Part shown: in pieces, positions 8,703-16,990 of the stretch
Numbering within the stretch: position 1 is the stretch's first letter
How the letters are laid out: every line of letters starts with the position of its first letter
Source: an uncultured Pseudorhodobacter sp.
GTDB lineage: Bacteria; Pseudomonadota; Alphaproteobacteria; Rhodobacterales; Rhodobacteraceae
DNA length: 26,509 nucleotides
Reading direction: 5' to 3'
Assembly (NCBI GenBank): GCA_945957495.1
Contig: CAMFLG010000004.1
Coordinates: 1-26,509 of the forward strand
Translations under genes and position numbers: made by a program
The notes under the pieces: model-generated
The model's database searches: none
What the model was told of the DNA's origin: nothing
What the model saw: the letters and a program-made list of their open reading frames with translations, nothing else

Positions 8703-9595
8703 TGCCCGTCCCTCTTGCTGAAATGGCTGTAGATGTCCTCCAGCGAGGGCGGTTGAATGTCTATATCCGCAACTTTGCTGCCAAGCTGGGATATCCGGGC
8801 CAAAAGGCCAAGCTTTTGATCCTGCAGACAGGTCAGCGTAAGGGAGTCGCCTGATACTGCCGCTTCTGGCAAGGCAAGGTGAACCTCTGGCAGCGATCCC
8901 TGGCGCGGTGTGACGTGAAAGCTGATTGGCAGCGACGCGCGACGGCGCAGGTCGGCCAGACGGCCTTCTGCAACCAGATGCCCGCCCGAAAGGATCAAAA
9001 TACGGTCCGTTCGCGCCTCAACCTCGGTCAGCGCATGCGAGGATAGCAGAATCGACGCGCCATCTGCGGCGAGCCCGTCCAGCAATTCGTAAAAGTCGCG
9101 GCGCGACACCGGGTCAAGTCCGCTGGTTGGTTCATCCAGCACCAGAAGCCGGGGCTTGCCGATCAGGGTCTGCGCCAGACCGACGCGCTGGCGCATCCCT
9201 TTGGAATAGGTGCCGATCCGGCGCGTCGCGGCGTGGCCCAGCCCCACGCGATTTAACAGTTCCATCGCCAGAGAAGGGCTTTCGCCGCGCAAGGACAGGT
9301 AGTAGCGGATCTGTTCCAGCCCGGTCAAAGCCGGATGGAAGGCTGCGTTTTCGGGCAGGTATGCGACATGGCGGCGGGCCTCTGGCGCGCCGGGCGCGGC
9401 CCCCGTAACCTGCAATTCCCCCGAGTCGAAGGGGACCAGGCCAAGGATGATTTTCATCATCGTGGATTTGCCCGCGCCATTATGGCCAAGCAATGCCACC
9501 CGTTCGCCGGGGGCGACGGTCAGCGACACGTCCGAAAGGGCGCGCTGCGCTCCGTAGGTTTTAGTTAGACATTGAAGTGTCAGTGTCGGCGTCAT
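8699..9595 (-). CDS. nosF: NosF, ABC transporter ATPase for NosZ maturation
   Basis: Cytoplasmic ATPase driving the NosDFY maturation complex. Motifs in order: Walker A GHNGAGKST (residues 37-45), ABC signature region YSKGMRQR (130-137), Walker B LLVLDEP (150-156) with the D-loop SGLDP directly after, and the switch His in SSHALTEVE. Length is 298 residues. The ATG at 9595 lies 35 nt inside the end of nosD; it is needed because the ABC domain begins only a few residues later (LTLQCLTKTYGAQRALSDV), so the overlap is real. Confidence 0.95.
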   Translation of the reverse strand: MTPTLTLQCLTKTYGAQRALSDVSLTVAPGERVALLGHNGAGKSTMMKIILGLVPFDSGELQVTGAAPGAPEARRHVAYLPENAAFHPALTGLEQIRYYLSLRGESPSLAMELLNRVGLGHAATRRIGTYSKGMRQRVGLAQTLIGKPRLLVLDEPTSGLDPVSRRDFYELLDGLAADGASILLSSHALTEVEARTDRILILSGGHLVAEGRLADLRRRASLPISFHVTPRQGSLPEVHLALPEAAVSGDSLTLTCLQDQKLGLLARISQLGSKVADIDIQPPSLEDIYSHFSKRDGQ

Positions 9596-10886
9596 GCGAA
9601 GGGTCTTTCAGCCAGCGGTCGCCCACAAGGGCCTCCATCGCGGCAATGTTTTCTGGAACTGTGAAGGGTGTGGCAGCCATCAGCGGGTGGCTATCGACGA
9701 CGCCGCCGGGAAGCGTGGCGGGAAACGAAGACTGGCTCCACCTGATCAACTGGACGGCGGGTGAGCCAATCAAAAGGGAGGCAGAGGGTTGTGACCAAAG
9801 GATGCTGTCCATCAGGTCATTCGGGTGAAACGGGCTGTCGGCAAATCCGTCGCCGTTCAGATCAAAGGCCACATGATCTGACCAATAATTACCCCGGCCC
9901 TCAAAGCTCCACTCGATATGGCGCGTTCCGACGTATTTTACCTGATTGCGATTGCCGACAAAGCTGTTCCCCGTGACGGCATTGCCTTCGGAGCCTGCAG
10001 TGAAGTGGATGCCAATATCGCAGCCCTCAAACCTGTTTCCGACGAACAGGTTGTTGTTGGCATTGTAAAGGAAGGTGCATTTTGCAGCCCCCCGAACCAG
10101 ATTTCCCGAGAAATCCGAACGGTTGGATGCGTTGATCATCAAACCATGGTCGCGGTCACGCAGGGACAGGTTATTGACGATCTTGACGCGGTCCGAAGAC
10201 ATGATTGCAAAGCCAAGATGGTTGCCGATCGAGATGTTACCCGACACCTCGGAGTCCTTGGTATACATGTAGTGGACGGCAAAGCGCAGATCACGAAAGA
10301 TGTTGTCGCGATAGATGTCGTCGCTGGAGGCGTTCGAGAAGATGCCATCGCGGCCATAGCGGATGTCATTGCGTTCTGCGATCAGACCCGGCGCGTGCCA
10401 GACGTAGATGCCATTGCCGCGTTCATTCATCCGCGCGGCCTGCAGGCCCTCGATAACATTGTCACGCACCATGCAGTCCACGCAGCCGTGTACATCAATG
10501 CCGTGCATATTGTTGGTGAAGTGGTTGGCCTCGATGACATTTCGGTCGGCACCCTTCACGATCTTGACGCCAGAATCGATATCCTGATTCCTGCGCCCGG
10601 AATGGGTGATCTCTAGCCCTTTCAAGGTAATATCGTCGCCAGTCAGCGTCACAACCGAGCCAACACCCTGCCCGTCCAGAATGGCCCCCGGCACACCTAA
10701 GATGGTCATCGAGTGATCAATCACAAATGGACCGGGGTAAATTCCCGCCGACAGAAGCAGCACATCGCCGGAACTTGCTCCGGCGATGGCGGTTTGCAGA
10801 GCGCCTTCCCCCGGCGCAACGCGCACCTGCTCTGCCAGCGCGGGAAGCGCCAGCAAAACAATGATGATGCTCAGGAGAAGGCGCAT
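9561..10886 (-). CDS. nosD: NosD, periplasmic beta-helix protein of the NosDFY complex
   Basis: Periplasmic parallel beta-helix protein (441 residues) that, with NosF and NosY, is required for CuZ assembly in NosZ. A Sec signal MRLLLSIIIVLLALPALAEQ is followed by VRVAPGEGALQTAIAGASSGDVLLLSAG, the conserved NosD start. A long series of Asn-rich CASH/PbH1 turns follows (for example NVIEANHFTNN, NLFVGNRFEGC, NAVTGNSFVGN). The GRGNYWSDH...DLNGDGFADSP element typical of NosD lies near residue 330. The gene begins 3 nt after the nosZ stop with an AAGG site, and its last 35 nt overlap nosF in another frame. Confidence 0.95.
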   Translation of the reverse strand: MRLLLSIIIVLLALPALAEQVRVAPGEGALQTAIAGASSGDVLLLSAGIYPGPFVIDHSMTILGVPGAILDGQGVGSVVTLTGDDITLKGLEITHSGRRNQDIDSGVKIVKGADRNVIEANHFTNNMHGIDVHGCVDCMVRDNVIEGLQAARMNERGNGIYVWHAPGLIAERNDIRYGRDGIFSNASSDDIYRDNIFRDLRFAVHYMYTKDSEVSGNISIGNHLGFAIMSSDRVKIVNNLSLRDRDHGLMINASNRSDFSGNLVRGAAKCTFLYNANNNLFVGNRFEGCDIGIHFTAGSEGNAVTGNSFVGNRNQVKYVGTRHIEWSFEGRGNYWSDHVAFDLNGDGFADSPFHPNDLMDSILWSQPSASLLIGSPAVQLIRWSQSSFPATLPGGVVDSHPLMAATPFTVPENIAAMEALVGDRWLKDPSHDADTDTSMSN

Positions 10887-10889
10887 GGA

Positions 10890-12830
10890 TTAGGCCTTCG
10901 GTTCGACGAACATGCGGCCGCGCATTTCCATGTGCAGCGCGTGACAGAACCACTGGCAATAGTACCAGTAGACGCCCGGATTGGCCGCCACAAAAGTGAC
11001 GGAAGAGGTCGCCTGCGGCCCGATCTCCATCGCGACACCGTGGTTGCCCATGGTGAAGCCGTGGGTCAGGTCGTCAATGTCGTCGAGGTTGGTGATGATC
11101 ACCGTGACCTCATCGCCCTCGGTGACGGTAAAGCTTTCCAGAGCGAAGGCGGGTGCCTGACTGGACATATAGACCCGCACTTTGTTGCCATCGCGGATAA
11201 CGGTGTCCATGTAGTCGTCGATGTTGACGCCATCGGCCTCGGCCTGTTTGCGCGTTTCCGCCCACATCGGATCCTGGCGGTTCCAGACCGAAAGCGGATT
11301 GACCCTGGACGCAAGTACCGAAATTGCGTCATGCGGTTCCGCAAAGTTCGGGCCATCGTGCAGCAGCACCATTTTGTCGCCGGAAATGTCGATAAGCTGA
11401 TCGTTCTCGGGCTTCAGGGGGCCGACATTGAGGAACCTGTCTTTTGAGAATTTGCAGAGGCAAACCAGATAGCGGCCATCGGCCTCGAGCGTTTCGCCCA
11501 TGGTGCTTTTCAAATGCCCGGGTTGATACTGCACGTCGATCTTGTCTTTGATCGGATCGACAGAAGCGCCGGAGTAGGCCGCGATGGCATCTTCAATGTT
11601 CCACTTCACCACCTGGCTGTCGAGGAACAGCGTGGTGTAGGCGTTTCCGCGACCGTCAAAGGCGGTGTGCAACGGGCCGAGGCCCAATTCAGGCTCTGCA
11701 ACCACCACCGAACGCGGGTCGATATCCGAAGTGAACAAAGCGTCCATCTTGGTCACGTCGAACACAGTCACCGTCGGCGACAGCTTGCCGTTGATGCAAA
11801 GGTGCTTTTTGTCCGGTGCCATATTGCAGCCATGCGGATTGTTGGCGACCGGGATGTAGCGGGTGTAGTTCTTGTTCGATCCCTTCCGTCCGTCGATGAT
11901 CTTGCAACCGTTCAACTCCTGGAAATCTCCGGCGGCGATGCCTTTTTCGATTTCGGCGATGTTGAAAACAACCACATGGTCCATTTCCGCCGCTGTCATG
12001 TCAGCGAGGTTCATGCCCATTTCTGAGTTGTAGCTGGTTGAAAACGCCCACTTTCCTTCATAGTCGCTGTCGGTGTTGTCAAGGTTCCCCGAAACCATCA
12101 CCTGCCATGCCACGCGCATTGTGGCGGTATCGACGGCGGTAAAGATGTTGGTATAGGTCGACACGTCGTTCATCGTCGAGCCGTCGTTGATCAGCGGCGC
12201 CTCGTCTTCGCCGTTGCAGAACAGATAGTCAGAGCGCGGCCATTTCTGCGGACGCATGCCGTGAATTGCCTTGGCGTTCGGGATCTCAAGAATCTTGTCG
12301 CATTTCATGATATCGCAACGCACGCGGGCGACGCGGGTGTTCGCCTTGTCGTTCATGAACAGGTATTGGCCGTCATATTTGCCCTCGGTGTAGGACATAT
12401 GAACGTGATGCAAATCGCCGTTGTCATGCACGGTCTTGCCATTGGCAGCGAGCTGCTTTTTGGTCTTTTCGGTCATGGTTTCTTGCATGATCCGCTTGGA
12501 TTCATTGGTCAGACCCCATCCGGTTGCCGAGCAGCGGTTGAATACCGGCACGCGCATCAGCTCGCGCATTGACGGCAACCCGAGGATCCGCATTTCACCG
12601 GTCTGACCCGAGGACCAGAAGCCGTAATATTCATCCAGTTGTCCGGGTTCGACCTGAGCATTGGCGGCCTGCGCCACGGCAGAGGTGGCGGCCACGCCTG
12701 TCAGGCCTGCCGCCCCGGCTGCCACCATCGACAGCCGGGGCAATCCCATACCGCCCAGCATTGCGGCGCCGGTTGCGGTTGCGCCAAACAGCCCTCGGCG
12801 GCTTATCCCTTTTTTGTCGGTGTCAGACAT
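10890..12830 (-). CDS. nosZ: NosZ, nitrous oxide reductase, clade I (TAT-exported)
   Basis: Periplasmic terminal reductase converting N2O to N2. It is exported folded through the TAT system, as shown by SRRGLFGATATG at residues 10-20, which marks clade I. All seven CuZ histidines can be placed: His141, 142 (in DLHHVHMS), 190 (AIHGM), 333 (NPHGC), 388 (GPLHTA), 439 (PGHL) and 500 (AEPHDA). The C-terminal cupredoxin domain has the full CuA site: His590 (LTHGF), then Cys625, Trp627, Cys629, His633 and Met636 in CQWFCHALHMEMRGRM. The 646-residue length fits, so the enzyme should be catalytically intact. The ATG lies within the end of nosR (8-nt overlap, ATGTCTGA), preceded by a GGAACGAG ribosome binding site. 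Confidence 0.98.
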   Translation of the reverse strand: MSDTDKKGISRRGLFGATATGAAMLGGMGLPRLSMVAAGAAGLTGVAATSAVAQAANAQVEPGQLDEYYGFWSSGQTGEMRILGLPSMRELMRVPVFNRCSATGWGLTNESKRIMQETMTEKTKKQLAANGKTVHDNGDLHHVHMSYTEGKYDGQYLFMNDKANTRVARVRCDIMKCDKILEIPNAKAIHGMRPQKWPRSDYLFCNGEDEAPLINDGSTMNDVSTYTNIFTAVDTATMRVAWQVMVSGNLDNTDSDYEGKWAFSTSYNSEMGMNLADMTAAEMDHVVVFNIAEIEKGIAAGDFQELNGCKIIDGRKGSNKNYTRYIPVANNPHGCNMAPDKKHLCINGKLSPTVTVFDVTKMDALFTSDIDPRSVVVAEPELGLGPLHTAFDGRGNAYTTLFLDSQVVKWNIEDAIAAYSGASVDPIKDKIDVQYQPGHLKSTMGETLEADGRYLVCLCKFSKDRFLNVGPLKPENDQLIDISGDKMVLLHDGPNFAEPHDAISVLASRVNPLSVWNRQDPMWAETRKQAEADGVNIDDYMDTVIRDGNKVRVYMSSQAPAFALESFTVTEGDEVTVIITNLDDIDDLTHGFTMGNHGVAMEIGPQATSSVTFVAANPGVYWYYCQWFCHALHMEMRGRMFVEPKA

Positions 12831-15018
12831 TTCTCGTTCCTTTCACGTTTGGGTGGTTTCTCAGGTCAGGCGATGCGTCGCTTTGCCCGGTGGCACTTCC
12901 CACGGCGGCCCGCCGTTTGACTTGCCGGATCACAACGGGGCATTTGGTTTTGCTTTGATAAAGCACCTGACAATTCAGGCAGTTAACGCATTCGTTCGGA
13001 TTGATTTCGCCCGTCGGGTGAATTGCCTGAACCATGCATTCGTTGGCGCAGGTCTGGCAGGGTTTGCCGCAATCGTGGTAACGCTTCAGCCAGTCGAACA
13101 TCCGCAGCCGGGCAGGGATCGCAAGCGCGGCACCCAGCGGGCAAAGATAGCGGCAGTAGAACCGTTCCACAAAAAGCCCGGCGGCCAACAGCGCGGCGAC
13201 ATAGGCCACAAAAGGCCAGGCGCGGACGAATTTCAGCACGATGGCGGTCTTGAACGGCTCGATCTCGGCATAGTGTTCGGCTTGTTCGATCGACATCAGC
13301 GACACGCCGAACAAACCAAGGAAGATCATATATTTCAGCGGCCAAAGACGTTCGTGCAGACCCCAGGGCAGCGTCCATTGCGGGATATGAAGCGCCCGGG
13401 CGACCTTGTTGGTCAGCTCTTGCAGCGCGCCAAAGGGGCAAAGCCAGCCGCAATAGGCCCCACGTCCCCAGAAAAGCAGTGCTGCCGCAACCGAGAACCA
13501 GAGAATGAAGGTCAGCGGGTCGAGGAGGAAGGCCTGCCAACTGAAGCCACTCACCAGTGCACCAAACAGGGCCATCAGATTGACCACCGACAGTTGCGCG
13601 TTGGCATACCAGCCCAGAAAAACCAGCGTCACGGTCAAGAAGCCGATGCGGAACCAGTAGAAGGCTCGGGCGTTCCGGGTCGCGATGCCCTGAAAGAAGA
13701 ACACGAGCGTCAAGACAGCGAGCATGGCCGCCAGAACGATGATCTCGGCCGTTTTGTCGCGCCAGATCTTCTGCCACAATGCCGTTTGCGCCGCGGCTTC
13801 GTCGCTGGTGGCGGGCGCAGCCGTCTCTACGGGTGCCGCAATGTTGCGCAAATACTTGGGCGGCAATTGGTAGGCCAGATCGAAGGTCGTGAATACCTTG
13901 TCAATCGGGCCAACCGGTCGCTGCACAAGAAGCTGAATGCGGAATGGCTTGGTGGCGTCAAAACCACTGTCTGCCGGAATTCTGAACAGGTCCTTCTCGG
14001 TGAAATCCGGCGCGCCCTTTGCCGCGATCGAACCCAGCCGTTTGTGATCCCGGTCGTGGAAGCGCACCGAGACATCGTCCTGCACCAGAACGATACGATC
14101 AAAAATCCCGCCGCGGACATAGCCCGAGCCCTTGAACGAAAACAGGCCCTTGCCAACGATCATCAAAGCCTGATCGCCGGGCTTGAGCCAACTTGTCAGG
14201 TTGCTTTGATCATTTTTGTCCAGCAAGGCCTGACCGATTGCCGGAACCGACACCAAAGCCGCCTGCATTTCAATGAAGGTACTGTCCGCCGGTGCCGTCT
14301 CGGGTTTTGCGGTGGCGCGTGGGTCGCCCAACGCGACGAAGGCGTCATTGACCTGCCCCACGTCCAGCGAAAGCCGCCGCAGGGTGCCGTCCCCTTCCAG
14401 GGTCATCCAGTCTGTCGCCGCAGTCGCGTCCGGGTTGATCTCGACCGTTGGGCCGGAAACAGCTTCTGGAGAAAGCCCGCCCAATCCCAAGGCGCGCGCA
14501 ACTTTCAGCCCCGAGCGCAGGATGGAATCGTCCAGCACCATCACCGTTACGGTGGCGCCCGAAATGATATTCAGATCATGTTTGCCGCCGGATTGCGCTT
14601 CGGCCACCAGATCCATGCCGATATAGCTTGCGGCCAGCGCCTTGACCTTGGCCTCTGGAATGCCGATCAGCACGATTGGCTCTGAGTGTTTCACCAGCTT
14701 TATACCGATGATTACGCCAGCCTGATCGACCGCGACCATTGTGTGAATCGGTTTGCCGGAATAGCCCGTTGTCCCCACGAAATCCGATGTGACAAAGACC
14801 CATCCAATCTGTTGCCCGCCCTTCAGAACCGGCGCGACAGCCAGATCACTCTGGATCGGGCCAAATCCGTCTGCCCCCGTTACAAGATCGGCGGCAGTCT
14901 CTTTCGGCAGGTACTTTGCCAACACTGTTTCGGCATGGCCCGGTGCCGGGAACGCGCAGAATAGCCCCATCAGCAGGGCGATTCCCGTCATGCGAAGGTG
15001 AAGGAGGGACGGCAACAT
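12823..15018 (-). CDS. nosR: NosR, membrane flavo-iron-sulfur electron donor/regulator for NosZ
   Basis: Polytopic inner-membrane protein that feeds electrons from the quinol pool to NosZ and is needed for nos expression and maturation. A signal ending near PGHAE is followed by the periplasmic FMN-binding domain, with the flavinylation motif SGATVT at residues 153-158 (FMN on a Thr, attached by NosX). Five or six transmembrane segments begin near residue 420. They include CGWLCPFGAL and CRYLCPLGA, the two cytoplasmic CxxxCP motifs. The C-terminus holds a bis-[4Fe-4S] region, CGKPCQTCANEC and CVNCLNC...CP. The frame opens with a TTG at 15021 immediately before the ATG at 15018; I chose the ATG, which follows the nosC TAA and has a GAAAGG site upstream. 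Length 731 residues matches NosR. Confidence 0.96.
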   Translation of the reverse strand: MLPSLLHLRMTGIALLMGLFCAFPAPGHAETVLAKYLPKETAADLVTGADGFGPIQSDLAVAPVLKGGQQIGWVFVTSDFVGTTGYSGKPIHTMVAVDQAGVIIGIKLVKHSEPIVLIGIPEAKVKALAASYIGMDLVAEAQSGGKHDLNIISGATVTVMVLDDSILRSGLKVARALGLGGLSPEAVSGPTVEINPDATAATDWMTLEGDGTLRRLSLDVGQVNDAFVALGDPRATAKPETAPADSTFIEMQAALVSVPAIGQALLDKNDQSNLTSWLKPGDQALMIVGKGLFSFKGSGYVRGGIFDRIVLVQDDVSVRFHDRDHKRLGSIAAKGAPDFTEKDLFRIPADSGFDATKPFRIQLLVQRPVGPIDKVFTTFDLAYQLPPKYLRNIAAPVETAAPATSDEAAAQTALWQKIWRDKTAEIIVLAAMLAVLTLVFFFQGIATRNARAFYWFRIGFLTVTLVFLGWYANAQLSVVNLMALFGALVSGFSWQAFLLDPLTFILWFSVAAALLFWGRGAYCGWLCPFGALQELTNKVARALHIPQWTLPWGLHERLWPLKYMIFLGLFGVSLMSIEQAEHYAEIEPFKTAIVLKFVRAWPFVAYVAALLAAGLFVERFYCRYLCPLGAALAIPARLRMFDWLKRYHDCGKPCQTCANECMVQAIHPTGEINPNECVNCLNCQVLYQSKTKCPVVIRQVKRRAAVGSATGQSDASPDLRNHPNVKGTRNV

Positions 15019-15021
15019 CAA

Positions 15022-15396
15022 TTAGATACCTTTCGGGGGGGCGCGGGGCAGTTGAGGCCCGCGCACAAGGCGGGAGGCGAACCTTGCAGGCGCATCCCGC
15101 GTTTCGACTGGCAGCGACTGTACTTTCGCCATGCCCACCACTGCAGGCGACAGCGCCTTGGCGATGACCTGTCGGCAATCGGGACATTTCGCGCAGTCTT
15201 TTGACATGGGCGCGATTGGCTCGCCGGCGGCGTTCAAGACGATCGTTTTGGCTTGCCCATCCGCGCATATGACGACTTCTGTGCCTGATGCGGCTGCAAG
15301 GGCCATGGTCAGCTGTGCCGCCGCCGCCCCGCCCGAAACGGCGAGTGTCAGGCTCATTGTGAGGCAAATCAGGAGATGGGTCAGATTTCGGCACAT
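15022..15396 (-). CDS. nosC: NosC-like small exported protein with CxxCPxC motif
   Basis: Small protein (124 residues) at the head of the nos operon, in the position of nosC in Paracoccus; its biochemical role is not established. The start MCRNLTHLLICLTMSLTLAVSGGAAAA is a signal peptide or N-terminal membrane anchor. Next comes GTEVVICADGQAKTIVLNAAGEPIAP, which resembles DUF2946-type domains, then CAKCPDC (Cys68, 71, 74), a likely metal- or thiol-active site. The C-terminal 35 residues are Arg/Pro-rich. The stop lies only 3 nt before the nosR ATG. An in-frame ATG three codons upstream (15405) is possible; I prefer 15396 because GGA precedes it and the FNR-type box at 15431-15444 is already close. 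Redox, copper or electron-transfer support for NosR/NosZ is only an inference. Confidence 0.75.
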   Translation of the reverse strand: MCRNLTHLLICLTMSLTLAVSGGAAAAQLTMALAAASGTEVVICADGQAKTIVLNAAGEPIAPMSKDCAKCPDCRQVIAKALSPAVVGMAKVQSLPVETRDAPARFASRLVRGPQLPRAPPKGI

Positions 15397-15430
15397 GGGT
15401 TCCATTTGCCGGATGCAAACTCCATCAGCC

Positions 15431-15444
15431 TTGATTTAGGTCAA
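15431..15444 (-). promoter_or_regulatory. FNR/NNR-type binding site upstream of the nos operon
   Basis: Minus-strand sequence TTGACCTAAATCAA matches the FNR/DNR/NnrR consensus TTGAY-N4-ATCAA in both half-sites. It is the only such box I see, and it lies directly upstream of nosC, the first nos gene. It implies activation by low oxygen (FNR/FnrL) and/or nitric oxide (NNR/NnrR), as for other nos operons. Its centre is 41.5 nt from the first base of the ATG at 15396. Confidence 0.8.
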
Positions 15445-15644
15445 ATAGAATATCCTTTATTGAGCCGCCCCAGGACGCGCACGGTATTCAGTGGATTCTC
15501 GCCGAATTCGATCGAGTCACTTTGGCGGACATTGCCCTGCCTGGCTCTGCTTTCCAGTTTATGGCACTCAACGCAGATTGAATCCGACCCCGCCACGACG
15601 CAAACAGACAGGTGCAAGTGGCTGCCCTTCACGGATCTCTGCCG

Positions 15645-16799
15645 CTATCGCAGAGATGTGTCGGGTGCGCTGACAGAACCTCTTTCGACCAGAGATGCGG
15701 GCATAAGCACGGTCCGGGGCGGGATATCAGCGCCGGAGATCTGCTCTAGAAGCATCCTCGCTGCCGCCTCGCCCATCGCCATGCGCGGCTGCGCCACAGT
15801 GGAGATGCCGGGTGGCAGGAAGGCCATCCAATCCAGATCGTCGAAACCAATCATCGAAAGTTGCGTGGGGATCGACAGCCCCAGCTTTGCAATGGCTGCC
15901 ATGGCGCCTTCGGACATGGTGCCGTCCGTGGTGAAAACGGCACTTGGCCTGTCATCGCGTTGCAGCAGCGCAAGGCAGGCGCGTTCCGCCGCCTCGGCAG
16001 AGTATTCCCCGGCACGAAGGACTAGGGTGGGATCTACCGGCACGCGTGCCACCAGATGCGCCTGAACATAGCCGAGAAGCCGCTGCCAACTGGGATATAA
16101 AGCCGCGCTTTCAACGGGCTCACCAGCCTGCGCCCGCGCTATGAAGCTTACGACACCGCCCTCGGCCTCTTCGACAAGTTCTGCCACCAATCCGATCCGC
16201 CGATGCCCTGCCTGAATCAGCCGCTGCACCGCTTCGCGGGCGGCGGAAACATTCGCTGTGCCCACACGGTCGATCTCCAGCCCCTCGACCGCGCGGTCGA
16301 TCAGGACCAGCGGAGTGCCGGACGCATGAAGCGCGCGCAAATGCGCTGAATCACGCGTGTCACAGGGGGAGACGATAAGCCCATCCACCTGTTTTTCGAC
16401 CAGCAGGTCGACCGCCCTGGTTTCCTGCTCGAAACTTTCATCGCTGTTGGTGATCAGAAGTCCGAAACCCTCTTTCTCGGCGATATTTGATATTCCGCGC
16501 AAGACGAAGGCATAGAACGGGTTGCGGATATCGCCCGCAACAACGCCGATGGTGCGTGTCTTGCCAGTGATCAGACTGCGGGCCAGAGCATTGGGTTTGT
16601 AGCCCAGCTTTTCGGCGGCCTTCATCACCTGATCCTTCTTGGACCCGCTTGTGTAGCCATAGCCGCCCAGAACGCGACCGGCAGTCGCCGTTGAAACGCC
16701 GGCAAGCCTTGCCACATCTGCAATCGTCGCCTTGGGTTTTGCCGCCACCTTGGCTCTCACTTCCATGATAACTTGGGACGAATCAAATTGGTCTTCCAT
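15645..16799 (-). CDS. LacI-family transcriptional regulator
   Basis: DNA-binding repressor with a sugar-type ligand domain. The N-terminal helix-turn-helix reads TIADVARLAGVSTATAGRVLGG, followed by the hinge KLGYKPNALARSL. The periplasmic-binding-protein-like domain begins TIGVVAGDIRNPFYAFVLRGI. Near the C-terminus, IPTQLSMIGFDDLDWMAFLPPGISTVAQP is the classic LacI/GalR pattern. I chose the ATG at 16799 (384 residues); a GTG at 16820 and an ATG at 16766 are also in frame, and none has a strong ribosome binding site. It is divergent from the binding-protein gene. A LacI-type palindrome downstream of that promoter and an identical one near frlD make it the likely repressor of the whole sugar-amine regulon. 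The ligand is probably an Amadori compound or its phosphate. Confidence 0.92.
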   Translation of the reverse strand: MEDQFDSSQVIMEVRAKVAAKPKATIADVARLAGVSTATAGRVLGGYGYTSGSKKDQVMKAAEKLGYKPNALARSLITGKTRTIGVVAGDIRNPFYAFVLRGISNIAEKEGFGLLITNSDESFEQETRAVDLLVEKQVDGLIVSPCDTRDSAHLRALHASGTPLVLIDRAVEGLEIDRVGTANVSAAREAVQRLIQAGHRRIGLVAELVEEAEGGVVSFIARAQAGEPVESAALYPSWQRLLGYVQAHLVARVPVDPTLVLRAGEYSAEAAERACLALLQRDDRPSAVFTTDGTMSEGAMAAIAKLGLSIPTQLSMIGFDDLDWMAFLPPGISTVAQPRMAMGEAAARMLLEQISGADIPPRTVLMPASLVERGSVSAPDTSLR

Positions 16800-16860
16800 G
16801 TCCCGTTTCTTTGCTATCACGCCTGATCCGCCAAAGAAACGTTAACTTATTTACAACAAA

Positions 16861-16887
16861 TTCAACATGTTGAAAAATTTTAACATG
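16861..16887. promoter_or_regulatory. Overlapping palindromes in the lacI-transporter intergenic region
   Basis: TTCAACATGTTGAA (16861-16874) is a perfect 14-bp palindrome. It overlaps a second, imperfect one at 16866-16887 with outer arms CATGTT and AACATG, so three similar half-sites occur in 27 bp. A one-mismatch copy of the first lies at 25030-25043 upstream of dctA and dctB. It lies upstream of the -35 of the transporter promoter, a position suiting an activator, or a repressor of the divergent lacI gene. The binding protein is unknown. Confidence 0.55.
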
Positions 16888-16891
16888 GCGC

Positions 16892-16920
16892 TTGACGGAA
16901 GCGCTCACAATCTGTCTCAT
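16892..16920 (+). promoter_or_regulatory. Candidate promoter of the ABC transporter operon
   Basis: TTGACG at 16892-16897 and TCTCAT at 16915-16920 with a 17-bp spacer. The LacI-type operator at 16925-16938 follows at once and would cover the transcription start, the usual repression geometry. Confidence 0.5.
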
Positions 16921-16924
16921 GGTG

Positions 16925-16938
16925 TGAGAACGTTCGCA
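16925..16938. promoter_or_regulatory. LacI-type operator O1
   Basis: TGAGAACGTTCGCA is a 14-bp palindrome (TGnGAACGTTCnCA) with the central CG typical of LacI/GalR-family operators. An identical sequence in reverse orientation lies at 22370-22383. It sits just after the candidate -10 of the transporter promoter and close to the divergent lacI gene, so it is probably the target of that repressor. Confidence 0.7.
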
Positions 16939-16990
16939 TGTCGCGAACCACAAGGCGCGCCGTGCAAGGCGCTACACACGGAGGAAAACG

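Noticed and set aside
12661..14685. A 674-codon open frame on the plus strand, antisense to nosR and the start of nosZ
   Set aside because: Its length comes from the G+C-rich third-position bias of the real genes opposite. The translation shows no recognisable domain, and nosR and nosZ carry clear catalytic motifs on the other strand.
15635..15657. Inverted repeat ATCTCTGC / GCAGAGAT around the lacI stop codon as a terminator
   Set aside because: The 8-bp stem spans the stop codon and has no T-run on the minus strand, so I did not call it as a terminator.
16833..16847. AAACGTTAAC near the lacI start as an autoregulatory operator
   Set aside because: It shares only the AACGTT core with the two full operators and is not symmetric beyond it.
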